In this document: positions 9,164 to 17,008 of the stretch, piece after piece
Position numbering within the stretch: the first letter of the stretch is position 1
How the letters are laid out: each line of letters begins with the position of its first letter
Assembly (NCBI GenBank): GCA_964242895.1
Contig: CAXTBN010000002.1
Span: 1-64,000 of the forward strand
Reading direction: 5' to 3'
Length of the DNA stretch: 64,000 bases
Source of the DNA: JASLDZ01 sp964242895
GTDB taxonomy: Bacteria > Pseudomonadota > Alphaproteobacteria > Caulobacterales > Caulobacteraceae
The notes under the pieces: model-generated
Seen by the model: the letters and a program-made list of their open reading frames with translations, nothing else
The model's database searches: none
What the model was told of the DNA's origin: nothing
Translations under genes and position numbers: made by a program

Positions 9164-9331
9164 ATGGCCAAGCCGGCATCCATCAAGATCCGCCTGAACT
9201 CGACCGCCGACACCGGCTTCTTCTACGTCACGAAGAAGAACGCACGGACCAAGACCGAGAAGATGGTGCTGAAGAAGTACGATCCCGTCGTGCGCAAACA
9301 CGTCGAGTTCCGCGAAGGCAAGATCAAGTAG
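9164..9331 (+). CDS. rpmG: 50S ribosomal protein L33
   Basis: A 55-aa component of the large ribosomal subunit near the E site. The sequence MAKPASIKIRLNSTADTGFF, then YVTKKNARTKTEKM and KKYDPVVRKHVEFREGKIK, is a full-length match to the alphaproteobacterial L33. It has no cysteines, so it is the zinc-independent C-minus form. Transcribed divergently from the P450 gene across 121 bp that must hold both promoters, and closed by a clear intrinsic terminator. Confidence 0.98.
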   Translation: MAKPASIKIRLNSTADTGFFYVTKKNARTKTEKMVLKKYDPVVRKHVEFREGKIK

Positions 9332-9357
9332 GGCCGTCGCCCACCCTTCCTTCCTCG

Positions 9358-9385
9358 ACGCCCGGCCTCATCCGCCGGGCGTTTT
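9358..9385 (+). terminator. Intrinsic terminator after rpmG
   Basis: A 9-bp perfect stem ACGCCCGGC/GCCGGGCGT with a 7-nt loop runs into TTTT, 26 nt after the rpmG stop. The structure and the T-run fit a Rho-independent terminator. It lies just before the next start codon, so it insulates the DUF2007 gene from rpmG. Confidence 0.8.
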
Positions 9386-9398
9386 CGCGTCCGGAGCC

Positions 9399-9602
9399 AT
9401 GGTCGAAGTCGCGCGAACCCACGATCCGGTGCGGCTGACCTACCTGCAGGCGTTGCTCGCCGAGGCGGGTGTGGACAGCCGCGTGTTCGACGGGGCGGCG
9501 CGCGCCACTTGGCCGGGCGCCATCCCGGCGCGCCTGATGGTGGACGACCGCGACGCCTGGCTCGCCCGCTCGGTCCTGGCCGACGCCGTCCCTGAGCACT
9601 GA
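9399..9602 (+). CDS. DUF2007-family small protein (putative signal-transducing protein)
   Basis: A 67-aa protein starting MVEVARTHDPVRLTYLQALL and containing AEAGVDSRVFD and PARLMVDDRDAWLARSVL. This matches the DUF2007 fold, a small alpha/beta domain related to PII-like proteins and of unknown function in bacteria. The reading frame is complete; its stop is the last codon before the run of Ns. Its last 55 bases are repeated exactly on the other side of the gap, so there is probably one gene copy only. Confidence 0.85.
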   Translation: MVEVARTHDPVRLTYLQALLAEAGVDSRVFDGAARATWPGAIPARLMVDDRDAWLARSVLADAVPEH

Positions 9603-9702
9603 NNNNNNNNNNNNNNNNNNNNNNNNNNNNNNNNNNNNNNNNNNNNNNNNNNNNNNNNNNNNNNNNNNNNNNNNNNNNNNNNNNNNNNNNNNNNNNNNNN
9701 NN
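9603..9702. other. Assembly gap of 100 Ns (probably spurious)
   Basis: Exactly 100 Ns, the conventional length for a gap of unknown size. The 55 bases before it and the 55 bases after it are identical, which means the two contigs end in the same k-mer and most likely overlap with nothing missing between them. Confidence 0.95.
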
Positions 9703-9757
9703 CCGCGACGCCTGGCTCGCCCGCTCGGTCCTGGCCGACGCCGTCCCTGAGCACTGA
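9703..9757 (+). repeat. 55-nt exact copy of the end of the DUF2007 gene (contig-end overlap)
   Basis: This segment, starting CCGCGACGCCTGGCTCGCCC and ending CTGAGCACTGA, is identical to positions 9548-9602, including the stop codon. It starts at the first base after the gap. A true tandem duplication is possible but an assembly overlap with k = 55 explains both ends exactly. Confidence 0.93.
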
Positions 9758-9776
9758 ACCCCGAGGCAGCCGGGGC

Positions 9777-10199
9777 TCAGCCGCCGGTGATCTTGGACCC
9801 GTCCAGCTTGACGCCGAAGGGCGTGAACGGGGCCGGCTTGCAGACGCCTCGGCTCGAACTCTCGATGCCGCCGGTGGTCACCACCGAGCTGTAAGCGCCT
9901 GTCGCCCGATCGATGGAGCTCTCATAGCTGGCCACCTCCAGCTGCGAGCTCTCCAGGACGACCCTGGCGTCCTTGACGCCGAACAGCGTCTTGATCTCCT
10001 TGCATCCGTCCTTGGACGTGCACCAGGCCTTGGCGTCCAGGTCCACGCGGATGCGCTGGTCGTCCGACTCGCCGGTGTCGGCCTTGATGGCGCAGACGTA
10101 GTCGGCCTTCTGCGGGTAGGTCTGCGCCGTCCCGGGCGAGGCGGCCCCGAGCGCCGCCGCCAGCGCGGCGGCGCCGATGATCCACAGCGCCCTGCCCAT
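9777..10199 (-). CDS. Secreted hypothetical protein, 140 aa
   Basis: A small exported protein with a clear signal peptide (about residues 1-26, MGRALWIIGAAALAAALGAA, cleaving near GTAQ). The mature part has four cysteines (YVCAIKAD, KAWCTSKDGCKEI, SRGVCKPAPF), allowing two disulfides, and a core with DARVVLESSQLEVAS. I do not recognise a family. It lies between the DUF2007 gene and pleD on the pleD strand, 63 bp downstream of the pleD stop and behind a hairpin, so it probably has its own promoter. Confidence 0.75.
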   Translation of the reverse strand: MGRALWIIGAAALAAALGAASPGTAQTYPQKADYVCAIKADTGESDDQRIRVDLDAKAWCTSKDGCKEIKTLFGVKDARVVLESSQLEVASYESSIDRATGAYSSVVTTGGIESSSRGVCKPAPFTPFGVKLDGSKITGG

Positions 10200-10224
10200 G
10201 ACGTCCCGCTCCGGTCGACTCTTC

Positions 10225-10243
10225 GCGCGGCAGCTAGCCGCGC
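10225..10243 (-). terminator. Hairpin downstream of pleD
   Basis: A perfect 7-bp stem GCGCGGC/GCCGCGC around a 5-nt loop begins about 20 nt beyond the pleD stop, reading on the minus strand. It has no T-tract. It is placed to end the divK-pleD transcript before the secreted-protein gene, but may only stabilise the 3' end. Confidence 0.45.
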
Positions 10244-10262
10244 TGAGGGGGTTCCGGCAAGG

Positions 10263-11627
10263 TCACGCCGCGCGCGCGATCACCTGGTTCCGGCCGGCGC
10301 GCTTGGCGTCGTAGACCGCCGCGTCGGCGCGCTTGATCAGCGCGTCGGGCCCGTCCTCCGGGCCCAGGGTGGCGGCCACGCCGATGGACACGGTGACCGA
10401 CAGCGGCTCGTCGACGCCCTGCACGCGGAAGGGCGAGCCCGAGACGTGCAGGCGCAGGCGCTCGGCCACGCGGTGCGCGGCCTCCAGGCTGGAGTCGGGC
10501 ATGATCACCACGAACTCCTCGCCGCCCAGCCGGCAGGCGAGGTCCACGGCGCGCACGTTGGTGGCCAGGCGCACGGCGAATTCTCGCAGCACCTCGTCGC
10601 CGACGTCGTGGCCGAAGGTGTCGTTGACGCGCTTGAAGTGGTCGATGTCCATCACGAGCGCGGCCACCGGGTCGCCGCCGAGCGTGGCCCGCTTCACCAG
10701 GGCGCCGAGCTGGCCCGACATGTAGCGCCGGTTGTGCAGGCCGGTGAGCGGGTCGGTGACCGCCAGCTCGAGGCTGTGATCCAGGTTGTGGCGCAGGAAG
10801 TCGGTGTAGCGCTTCTGGCGGATCAGCGTGCGCACGCGCGCGGCCATCTCCTCCGGGTCCACCGGCCGGGTGAGGAGGTCGTTGGCGCCGATCTCCAGCG
10901 CTTTGACCGCGCGCGCCTTCTCCGACGGCTCCCACACCGCCAGCACGGGCAGGTGCCGCGTCGACTCGTCCGAGCGCACCTGCGCGATCAGGCGCAGGCC
11001 GTCGAAGCTCTTGGCGGCGATGTTGACGATAAGCACGTCGGCGCGGGCGCGGGCGGCGACCAGGGCGCGGTCGAGGGAGGGTTCGAGCACCGGGCGGTGC
11101 TCCACGGCCAGCTCGTCGAAGATGCGGCGGCCCTGGGTGGGGCTGTCGTCGGCGATCACCACGCGGCCGCCGACGCCGTTCAGCCGCGCGCCGACGCCTT
11201 CGATCACGCCCATGCGCCGGCCGGACGCCTCGCGCTGGCGCAGCTCGTCGATGACCAGCTTCAGGCGCGTCAGCGAGCGCACGCGGGCCAGCAGGGTGAC
11301 ATCGTCGATGGGCTTGGTCAGGAAGTCGTCGGCCCCGGCCTCAAGCCCGGTGATGCGGTCGCGCCGGCCGTCCAGTGCGGTCACCATCACGATCGGCAGG
11401 TGGCGGGTGGCGGTGTCGGCGCGCAGGCGGCGGCAGGTCTCGAACCCGTCCATGCCGGGCATCATCACATCGAGGAGCACGATGTCGGGCCGCGTCTCGA
11501 CGGCGAGCCTCAGCGCCTCGGGCCCATCGCGCGCTGGGATCACCTCGTAGTACTCGGCCTCCAGCTTGGCCTGGAGCAGGCGCACGTTGGCTTCGATGTC
11601 GTCGACCACCAGGATGCGGGCGCTCAT
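10263..11627 (-). CDS. pleD: Diguanylate cyclase response regulator PleD
   Basis: A 454-aa response regulator that makes cyclic di-GMP when phosphorylated and drives the motile-to-stalked transition at the cell pole in Caulobacter. The order is receiver 1 (phospho-acceptor D53 in DIVLLDVMMPG), a second receiver-like adaptor domain (about 155-275, ILARVRTLI end) and a C-terminal GGDEF domain with the active motif CRLGGEEFVVIMP. The allosteric inhibitory site RxxD is conserved (RAVD, five residues before GGEEF). The length equals Caulobacter crescentus PleD as I recall it. It follows divK on the same strand with 14 bp between stop and start, so the two are probably cotranscribed. Confidence 0.97.
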   Translation of the reverse strand: MSARILVVDDIEANVRLLQAKLEAEYYEVIPARDGPEALRLAVETRPDIVLLDVMMPGMDGFETCRRLRADTATRHLPIVMVTALDGRRDRITGLEAGADDFLTKPIDDVTLLARVRSLTRLKLVIDELRQREASGRRMGVIEGVGARLNGVGGRVVIADDSPTQGRRIFDELAVEHRPVLEPSLDRALVAARARADVLIVNIAAKSFDGLRLIAQVRSDESTRHLPVLAVWEPSEKARAVKALEIGANDLLTRPVDPEEMAARVRTLIRQKRYTDFLRHNLDHSLELAVTDPLTGLHNRRYMSGQLGALVKRATLGGDPVAALVMDIDHFKRVNDTFGHDVGDEVLREFAVRLATNVRAVDLACRLGGEEFVVIMPDSSLEAAHRVAERLRLHVSGSPFRVQGVDEPLSVTVSIGVAATLGPEDGPDALIKRADAAVYDAKRAGRNQVIARAA

Positions 11628-11641
11628 CGGCGTGTCTCCCC

Positions 11642-12007
11642 TCAGGCCAGGAAGCGGCGGACGGTCTCGAGGAAGTAGCCGACCGAGATGGGCTTGGAGA
11701 TGTAGGCCTCGCACCCGCCCTCGCGGATGCGCTCCTCGTCGCCCTTCATGGCGAAGGCGGTGACGGCCACCACGGGGATGTGGCGCAGGGAGGCGTCCTC
11801 CTTGAGCCACTTGGTGACCTCCAGGCCGCTGATCTCGGGCAGCTGGATATCCATCAGGATCAGGTCGGGGTGGTGCTCGCGGGCGACCGTGAGCGCGCTC
11901 ATGCCCTCGCGGACCTCGAGGGTCTCGTACCCCTGAGCCTCCAGGAGGTCGTGGAAGAGCTTCATGTTGAGCTCGTTATCCTCCACGATGAGGACTCGCT
12001 TGGCCAT
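11642..12007 (-). CDS. divK: Single-domain response regulator DivK
   Basis: A 121-aa stand-alone receiver that relays polar phosphorylation signals from DivJ and PleC to the DivL/CckA/CtrA pathway. The start MAKRVLIVEDNELNMKLFHD, the phospho-acceptor D53 in DLILMDIQLPEISG, the conserved VTAFAMKGDEERIREG and the lysine of AYISKPISV are nearly identical to Caulobacter DivK. No output domain is present, as expected. It heads the divK-pleD operon and is divergent from the HAD gene; no CtrA-type TTAA box was seen upstream in the 82-bp spacer. Confidence 0.97.
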   Translation of the reverse strand: MAKRVLIVEDNELNMKLFHDLLEAQGYETLEVREGMSALTVAREHHPDLILMDIQLPEISGLEVTKWLKEDASLRHIPVVAVTAFAMKGDEERIREGGCEAYISKPISVGYFLETVRRFLA

Positions 12008-12089
12008 TCTGTCCCGTGTCGGTGGAGGCCGCGCCGCCCGCAGGGAGGGCGCTTCCGTCGTGCGGCCACATTGGCCTCACATCCTCAAG

Positions 12090-12776
12090 ATGGCGTTACC
12101 GGTAGGCGGGCTCACGGTGTCGGACACGCAGGCGCAGGATCTCCGGGAGGCGGTGGCTCACCTGGCCGCCCGCGCGCCCACGCCCGTGGCGGTGATCGAC
12201 GTGGACGAGGTGCTGGGCCTGTTCGTGCAGGGCTTCGACCGCTGGCTGCGCAGCCACGGCCACGAGCTGCGCATGACGAGCTTCGCCCTGTTCGGGAACC
12301 TCTATCCCGTGGGCGGGGCGGAGCCGGCGGACAAACTCGTCGGCAAGGTGCTGTTCGACGGCTACTTCGCCGAGGGCTGCGGCGAGATGGAGCCCGTTCC
12401 GGGCGCGGTGGACGCGCTGGCGCGCCTGTCGCAGCGGGCGGCCGTGGTGATCCTGACCAACGCCCCCGAGGCCTCGCGCGCACTGCGCGGCGGCTGGCTG
12501 AAGCGCCATGGCCTGCCGTACCCGCTGATCGTCAACGCCGGGCCGAAGGGGCCGCCCGTCGCCGCCCTGGCCGCCGCCGCGGGCGGACCGGCCGCCTTCG
12601 TGGACGACATCGTCTCCAACCTCGACTCGGTGGCCGAGCATGCGCCGGGGGTGGCGCGCTTCCAGCTGGTGGCCGACCCGGCGTTGCGCACCATGGCGCC
12701 GGCGAGCGAGGCGCACCCGCGCGCGAATGACTGGGAGGCGCTGGAGCCCCTGCTGGAGCGCGCGCTCGCGCCATGA
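12090..12776 (+). CDS. HAD-superfamily hydrolase-like protein
   Basis: A protein of about 228 aa. HAD motif I is VAVIDVDEVLGLF (D37 nucleophile, D39 acid), motif II is VVILTNAPEAS, a lysine follows in WLKRHG, and motif IV is AAFVDDIVSNL. The cap region (GFDRWLRSHGHEL to FDGYFAEGCGEMEPV) has no match I recognise. A small-molecule phosphatase is the most likely role; the substrate is unknown. Start taken at MALPVGG; a GTG nine codons later is possible. Its stop overlaps the dinB start (ATGA), so it is coupled with the translesion polymerase. Confidence 0.8.
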   Translation: MALPVGGLTVSDTQAQDLREAVAHLAARAPTPVAVIDVDEVLGLFVQGFDRWLRSHGHELRMTSFALFGNLYPVGGAEPADKLVGKVLFDGYFAEGCGEMEPVPGAVDALARLSQRAAVVILTNAPEASRALRGGWLKRHGLPYPLIVNAGPKGPPVAALAAAAGGPAAFVDDIVSNLDSVAEHAPGVARFQLVADPALRTMAPASEAHPRANDWEALEPLLERALAP

Positions 12777-14032
12777 GCGCGCTCTGCCGCGACTGCGACT
12801 GGCGCGGGACGGAGCGGCCGGCGCGCTGCCCGTCCTGCGGCTCGCCGCGCCTGTTCGCGCACGCCGAGCTCGACACCCTCGCCATCGCGCACCTGGATTG
12901 CGACAGCTTCTACGCCAGCGTGGAGAAGCGCGACCGGCCGGAGATCCGCGACCAGCCGGTGATCGTCGGCGGCGGCGTGCGCGGCGTGGTGACCACCGCC
13001 TGCTACATCGCCCGCACCTACGGCTGCCGCTCGGCCATGCCGATGTTCAAGGCGTTGAAGCTGTGCCCGCATGCGGTGGTCGTGCGGCCGGACTTCACCA
13101 AGTACACCTTCGAGAGCCGGCGCATCATGGGCATGATGCGCGAGCTGACGCCGCTGGTGCAGCCGCTGTCGCTCGACGAGGCGTGGCTCGACCTCTCCGG
13201 CTCCGAGCGCCTGCATGGCGGCCCCGCCGCCTGGACGCTGGCGCGCCTGCAGCGGCGCATCGAGCGCGAGACGGGGCTGACGGTCAGCGTCGGTGTCGCG
13301 CCGAACAAGGTGCTCGCCAAGATCGCCAGCGACCTCGACAAGCCGCGCGGCCTCGCCGCCATCGGCGCGGCCGAGGCGCAGGCCTTCCTCGCCGACCGAC
13401 CGGTGACGCTCCTGCCCGGCGTCGGCCCCGCCTTCGCGCGCAGCCTGGAGCGCGCGGGCTACACGCGCATAGGCCAGCTCGCCGCCGCCGACCGCAAGAC
13501 GCTGGTGACCGCCTTCGGCGCGGGCGGCCTGCGCCTGCACGACCTCGCCCACGGCCGCGACGCCCGGCCGGTGGACCCGGACAGCGAGCGCAAGTCCATC
13601 GGCGCCGAGACCACCTTCAACGAGGACCTGCGCGACCGCGAGGCGCTCGCCGACCGCCTGTGGGGCTGCTGCGAGAAGGCGGCCGGCCGCGCCCGGGCCG
13701 GCGGCGTCGCCGGCCGAGTGGTCACGCTGAAGCTGAAGACGGCCGACTTCCGCAGCCTCACCCGCCGCCGCACCCTGCCCGAGCCGACGCAGACCGCGCG
13801 CACCGTCTTCGCCGTGGCCCGCGAGCTCCTGGCCGCCGAGGCGACCGGCCCCGCCTACCGGCTGATCGGCGTGGCCCTGTCCGACCTCGTGGAGGCCGCC
13901 GGCCCGGCCGCCGGCTTCTTCGCCGCCGACGAAGCCAAGGCGCGCACGACCGAGACGGCCGTCGACCGCTTGCGCGCCCGCTTCGGCGCCGCCGCCGTGG
14001 TCAGCGGCCGCGCGCTGCGCAGTGGACGGTGA
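12773..14032 (+). CDS. dinB: DNA polymerase IV with N-terminal zinc-ribbon extension
   Basis: A Y-family translesion polymerase of 419 aa. The palm motif is IAHLDCDSFYASVEKRD, with the second carboxylates in PLSLDEAWLDLSG; the fingers contain TTACYIARTYGCRSAMPMF, and the helix-hairpin-helix is LLPGVGPAFARSLERAGY. The little-finger domain follows (KSIGAETTFNEDL). Unusually, the first ~30 residues carry four cysteines in two CxxC pairs (C5, C8, C19, C22: CRDCDW and CPSCG) before the catalytic core, looking like a zinc ribbon absent from E. coli DinB. The C-terminus ends without a clear beta-clamp QLxLF motif. Coupled to the HAD gene by ATGA. Confidence 0.94.
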   Translation: MSALCRDCDWRGTERPARCPSCGSPRLFAHAELDTLAIAHLDCDSFYASVEKRDRPEIRDQPVIVGGGVRGVVTTACYIARTYGCRSAMPMFKALKLCPHAVVVRPDFTKYTFESRRIMGMMRELTPLVQPLSLDEAWLDLSGSERLHGGPAAWTLARLQRRIERETGLTVSVGVAPNKVLAKIASDLDKPRGLAAIGAAEAQAFLADRPVTLLPGVGPAFARSLERAGYTRIGQLAAADRKTLVTAFGAGGLRLHDLAHGRDARPVDPDSERKSIGAETTFNEDLRDREALADRLWGCCEKAAGRARAGGVAGRVVTLKLKTADFRSLTRRRTLPEPTQTARTVFAVARELLAAEATGPAYRLIGVALSDLVEAAGPAAGFFAADEAKARTTETAVDRLRARFGAAAVVSGRALRSGR

Positions 14033-14120
14033 GGCGCGGGCGGGCGCCGCCGTCCCGTGACGCGCGCGCGCTGGACACCCGGCCGAGCTTGCCCTTGAGT
14101 GCCGCCGGCTTTCGGCGGGG

Positions 14121-15617
14121 GTGGCGTTGAGTTCGATCCGGTTCGGGGCGGCGCTGGCCGTCCTCGCGGCGCTGGCCGCCGGCTGCGCCACGGCGCCTCC
14201 GCCTGAGCACACCGCCCAGGCGTCCCGGCCCGCGGAGAAGCCGAAGCCGCTGCCGCCCGGGCTCGATCCCCTGGCGAACCCCGACGCGTTCCCCTCCACC
14301 TACCGGCCCGGCGCTTCGCAGCCGACGGCCCTCGTCCACGCCACGGTGCTGACCGCCACCGGCCGGCAGATCGAGGACGGAACGGTGGTGATGAGCGGCG
14401 GGCGCATCGTCGCGGTGGGCGGGCCGGAGACGGCCGTCCCCGCCGGCGCGGCGGTGGTCGACGCGCGGGGCAAGTGGGTCACGCCCGGGCTGATCGACAT
14501 CCACAGCCACATGGGCGACTACCCCGTGCCCGCCGTGCCCAGCCGCTCGGACGGCAACGAGCTGACCGATCCGAACACCGCGCAGGTGTGGGCCGAGCAC
14601 TCCGTCTGGCCGCAGGACCCGGCGTTCGACCGCTCGCGCGCGGGCGGGGTGACCACGCTCGACATCCTGCCGGGCTCGGGCAACCTGTTCGGCGGCCGCT
14701 CGGTGGTGCTCAAGAACGTCAACGCCGTCACCGTGCAGGGGATGAAGTTCCCAGGCGCGCCGTACGGGCTGAAGATGGCCTGCGGCGAGAATCCCAAGCG
14801 GGTCTACGGCTCCAAGGGGCGCTTCCCGTCCACCGCCATGGGCAACGTGGCGGGCTACCGCGGCGCCTGGATCGCCGCGGCCAACTATCGCCGCGCCTGG
14901 GACACCTACCGCGACAAGGTCGCCAAGGGGCAGGCGGCCGATCCGCCGTTGCGCAATCTGCAGCTCGACACCCTCGTGGGCGTGCTCAAGGGCGAGATCC
15001 TGATCCAGAACCACTGCTATCGCGCCGACGAGATGGCCGACATGATCGACATCTCCCACGAGTTCGGCTTCCACATCGCCGCCTTCCACCACGCGGTGGA
15101 GAGCTACAAGATCGCGCCGATGCTCGCGAAGGAGGGCATCTGCTCCGCGGTGTGGGCCGACTGGGGCGGGTTCAAGATGGAGGCCTACGACGCCACGCAG
15201 GCCAACGCGGCGCTGGTGCACCGGGCCGGCGCCTGCACGGTGATCCACTCGGACGACGACTACATCGACCAGCACCTGAACCAGGAGGCGGCCGTGGCCA
15301 TGACCGCCGGGAACCGCGTCGGCCTGGCCATCACGCGTGCGGAGGCGATCGCCTGGATCACCGCCAACCCGGCCAAGGCGCTCGGGATCGGCCGCGAGAC
15401 CGGCTCGCTGGAGCCCGGCAAGGCGGCGGACGTGGTGCTGTGGTCGCGCGACCCGTTCAGCGTCTACGCCGTCGCCGAGCACGTCTACGTCGACGGCGCG
15501 GAGGTCTACGACCGGGCGCACCCGCGACAGCCCCGCTCGGACTTCGAGGTGGGCCAGCCGGCGAAGGGCGCGTTCCAGGGCGCCTCCTTCCCGGCCGCCG
15601 AAGGAGTTCGCCCGTGA
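14121..15617 (+). CDS. Lipoprotein amidohydrolase (imidazolonepropionase-like)
   Basis: A 498-aa metal-dependent hydrolase with a lipoprotein signal (lipobox LAAGC near residue 22), so probably anchored to a membrane facing the periplasm. The amidohydrolase core is intact: GKWVTPGLIDIHSHMGDY gives the HxH pair, later histidines lie in ILIQNHCYRADEMADMI and HIAAFHHAVESYK, and HSDDDYIDQHL supplies the beta-8 aspartate. The end has the usual GSLEPGKAADVVLWSRDPF. The substrate is unknown; dipeptides or cyclic amides are typical of relatives. GTG start chosen; a TTG two codons later is also possible. It overlaps the next amidohydrolase by GTGA, suggesting a paired unit. Confidence 0.9.
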   Translation: MALSSIRFGAALAVLAALAAGCATAPPPEHTAQASRPAEKPKPLPPGLDPLANPDAFPSTYRPGASQPTALVHATVLTATGRQIEDGTVVMSGGRIVAVGGPETAVPAGAAVVDARGKWVTPGLIDIHSHMGDYPVPAVPSRSDGNELTDPNTAQVWAEHSVWPQDPAFDRSRAGGVTTLDILPGSGNLFGGRSVVLKNVNAVTVQGMKFPGAPYGLKMACGENPKRVYGSKGRFPSTAMGNVAGYRGAWIAAANYRRAWDTYRDKVAKGQAADPPLRNLQLDTLVGVLKGEILIQNHCYRADEMADMIDISHEFGFHIAAFHHAVESYKIAPMLAKEGICSAVWADWGGFKMEAYDATQANAALVHRAGACTVIHSDDDYIDQHLNQEAAVAMTAGNRVGLAITRAEAIAWITANPAKALGIGRETGSLEPGKAADVVLWSRDPFSVYAVAEHVYVDGAEVYDRAHPRQPRSDFEVGQPAKGAFQGASFPAAEGVRP

Positions 15618-16969
15618 GCGCCCGCCGCCTACTTCTCGCCGCGGCCGGCGGGCTCGCGCTCGCCGCGCCCGCCTCCGCCGAGACGATCGCCATCACCGGC
15701 GCACGGATCGAGACGGCCGGTCCCGCGGGCGTGATCCCGAACGGAACGGTGGTGATCACCGACGGGCGCATCACCGCCGTGGGCGCGGGCGTGCGCGTTC
15801 CCGCCGGGGCGCGGGTGGTTGACGGGGCGGGCAAGGTGGTCACGCCCGGCCTCGTCGCCGCCTCCACCAACCTGACCGTGGCCGAGCTCGACAACGTGCG
15901 CGAGACCCGCGACGACGTCCCGGGCGCGGGCCTCTCCGCCGGCTTCGACATCGCCTACGGCGTCAACCCGGCCTCCGCACTGATCCCGCTGGCGCGCCAG
16001 ACGGGCGTCACGCGCGCGGTGGTCACGCCCGCCCCCGTGCGCGGAGGCGGCGGCGAGGAGGACGCGGAGCTCGGCCTCGCCAGCGGCTACACCGCCGGCG
16101 GCGGCGAAGCCGCCCACCGCGACCCCGGCCTGTTCGGCGGTCAGGCGGCGATCGTGCGGCTCGCCGACGGCGACCCCGACCCGGTGATCAGGGCGCGCGT
16201 GGCCGTGACGCTCGACATCGGCCGCAACGGCGCGACGTCCACGCGCGGCACGGTGTTCGTGCTGATGCGCTCGGCGCTGGCCGAGGCGCGCCAGTTCGCG
16301 CGCAACCGCGCCCGCCACGACCGCGGCGACGAGATCGCCAGCCGTTACACGCGCGAGGACCTGGAGGCGCTGCTGCCGGTGGCGGAGGGCCGCGTCCCGT
16401 TCCTGGTGCGCGTCCATCGGGCGGCCGATATCCGCCAGGTCCTGCGCTTCGCCGCCGCCGAGCACGTCCATGTGATCCTGGAGGGGGCGGAGGAGGGCTG
16501 GGAGGTCGCGCCCGAGCTCGCCGCCGCGCACGTCCCCGTGATCGTCGACGCGCAGGAGGACCTGCCCATGACCTTCGACCAGCTCGGCGCCCGGCTGGAC
16601 AACGCCGCGCGCCTGCAGGCGGCGGGCGTGACGGTCGCCATCGAGGGCAGCCGCGACTTCAACAACCTGCGCGAGGCGCGCTTCAACGCCGGCGTGGCGG
16701 TGGCCAACGGCCTGCCGTACGAGGCGGCCATCGCCTCGCTCACCTCCGCGCCCGCGAAGATGTGGGGTTTCGGAGACCGCTCGGGCTCGCTGGAGGCGGG
16801 CAAGGAGGCGGACGTGGTGCTCTGGTCAGGCGACCCTCTCGAGGTGACCACCTGGCCGGAGGCGGTGTTCATCGCCGGCCGCGAGCAGCCGACGACCTCG
16901 CGCGGTCAGCAGCTGCGCGACCGCTACCTGCCCCAGACCCGTGCGGCGGCGTCCGCGGCGGGACGCTAG
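15614..16969 (+). CDS. Secreted amidohydrolase-like protein lacking metal ligands (probable pseudoenzyme)
   Basis: A 451-aa relative of the preceding gene with a signal peptide (about 1-22, ending APASA). The N-terminal beta-sandwich and the terminal GSLEAGKEADVVLWSGDP are conserved. Where the metal-binding HxH should be, the sequence is GKVVTPGLVAASTNLTVAE, so both histidines are gone; the beta-6 position reads VILEGAEEGW with no histidine. Only a beta-5-like histidine (FLVRVHRAADI) and a late aspartate (EGSRDFNN) remain. It therefore looks unable to bind the usual binuclear metal centre. Coupled by GTGA to an intact paralogue, it may act as a partner subunit; that is inference. Confidence 0.85.
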   Translation: MSARRLLLAAAGGLALAAPASAETIAITGARIETAGPAGVIPNGTVVITDGRITAVGAGVRVPAGARVVDGAGKVVTPGLVAASTNLTVAELDNVRETRDDVPGAGLSAGFDIAYGVNPASALIPLARQTGVTRAVVTPAPVRGGGGEEDAELGLASGYTAGGGEAAHRDPGLFGGQAAIVRLADGDPDPVIRARVAVTLDIGRNGATSTRGTVFVLMRSALAEARQFARNRARHDRGDEIASRYTREDLEALLPVAEGRVPFLVRVHRAADIRQVLRFAAAEHVHVILEGAEEGWEVAPELAAAHVPVIVDAQEDLPMTFDQLGARLDNAARLQAAGVTVAIEGSRDFNNLREARFNAGVAVANGLPYEAAIASLTSAPAKMWGFGDRSGSLEAGKEADVVLWSGDPLEVTTWPEAVFIAGREQPTTSRGQQLRDRYLPQTRAAASAAGR

Positions 16970-17008
16970 GTCGTCGGACCCCCGCTCACCCGCGCGGGGC
17001 CGAGGAGA

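Noticed and set aside
9703..9757. A second, duplicated DUF2007 gene after the gap
   Set aside because: Only the last 55 bases are repeated, exactly to the gap edge, which fits an assembly overlap better than a duplication.
12008..12089. Search for a CtrA box upstream of divK
   Set aside because: No TTAA half-site was seen in the spacer, so no regulatory claim is made.
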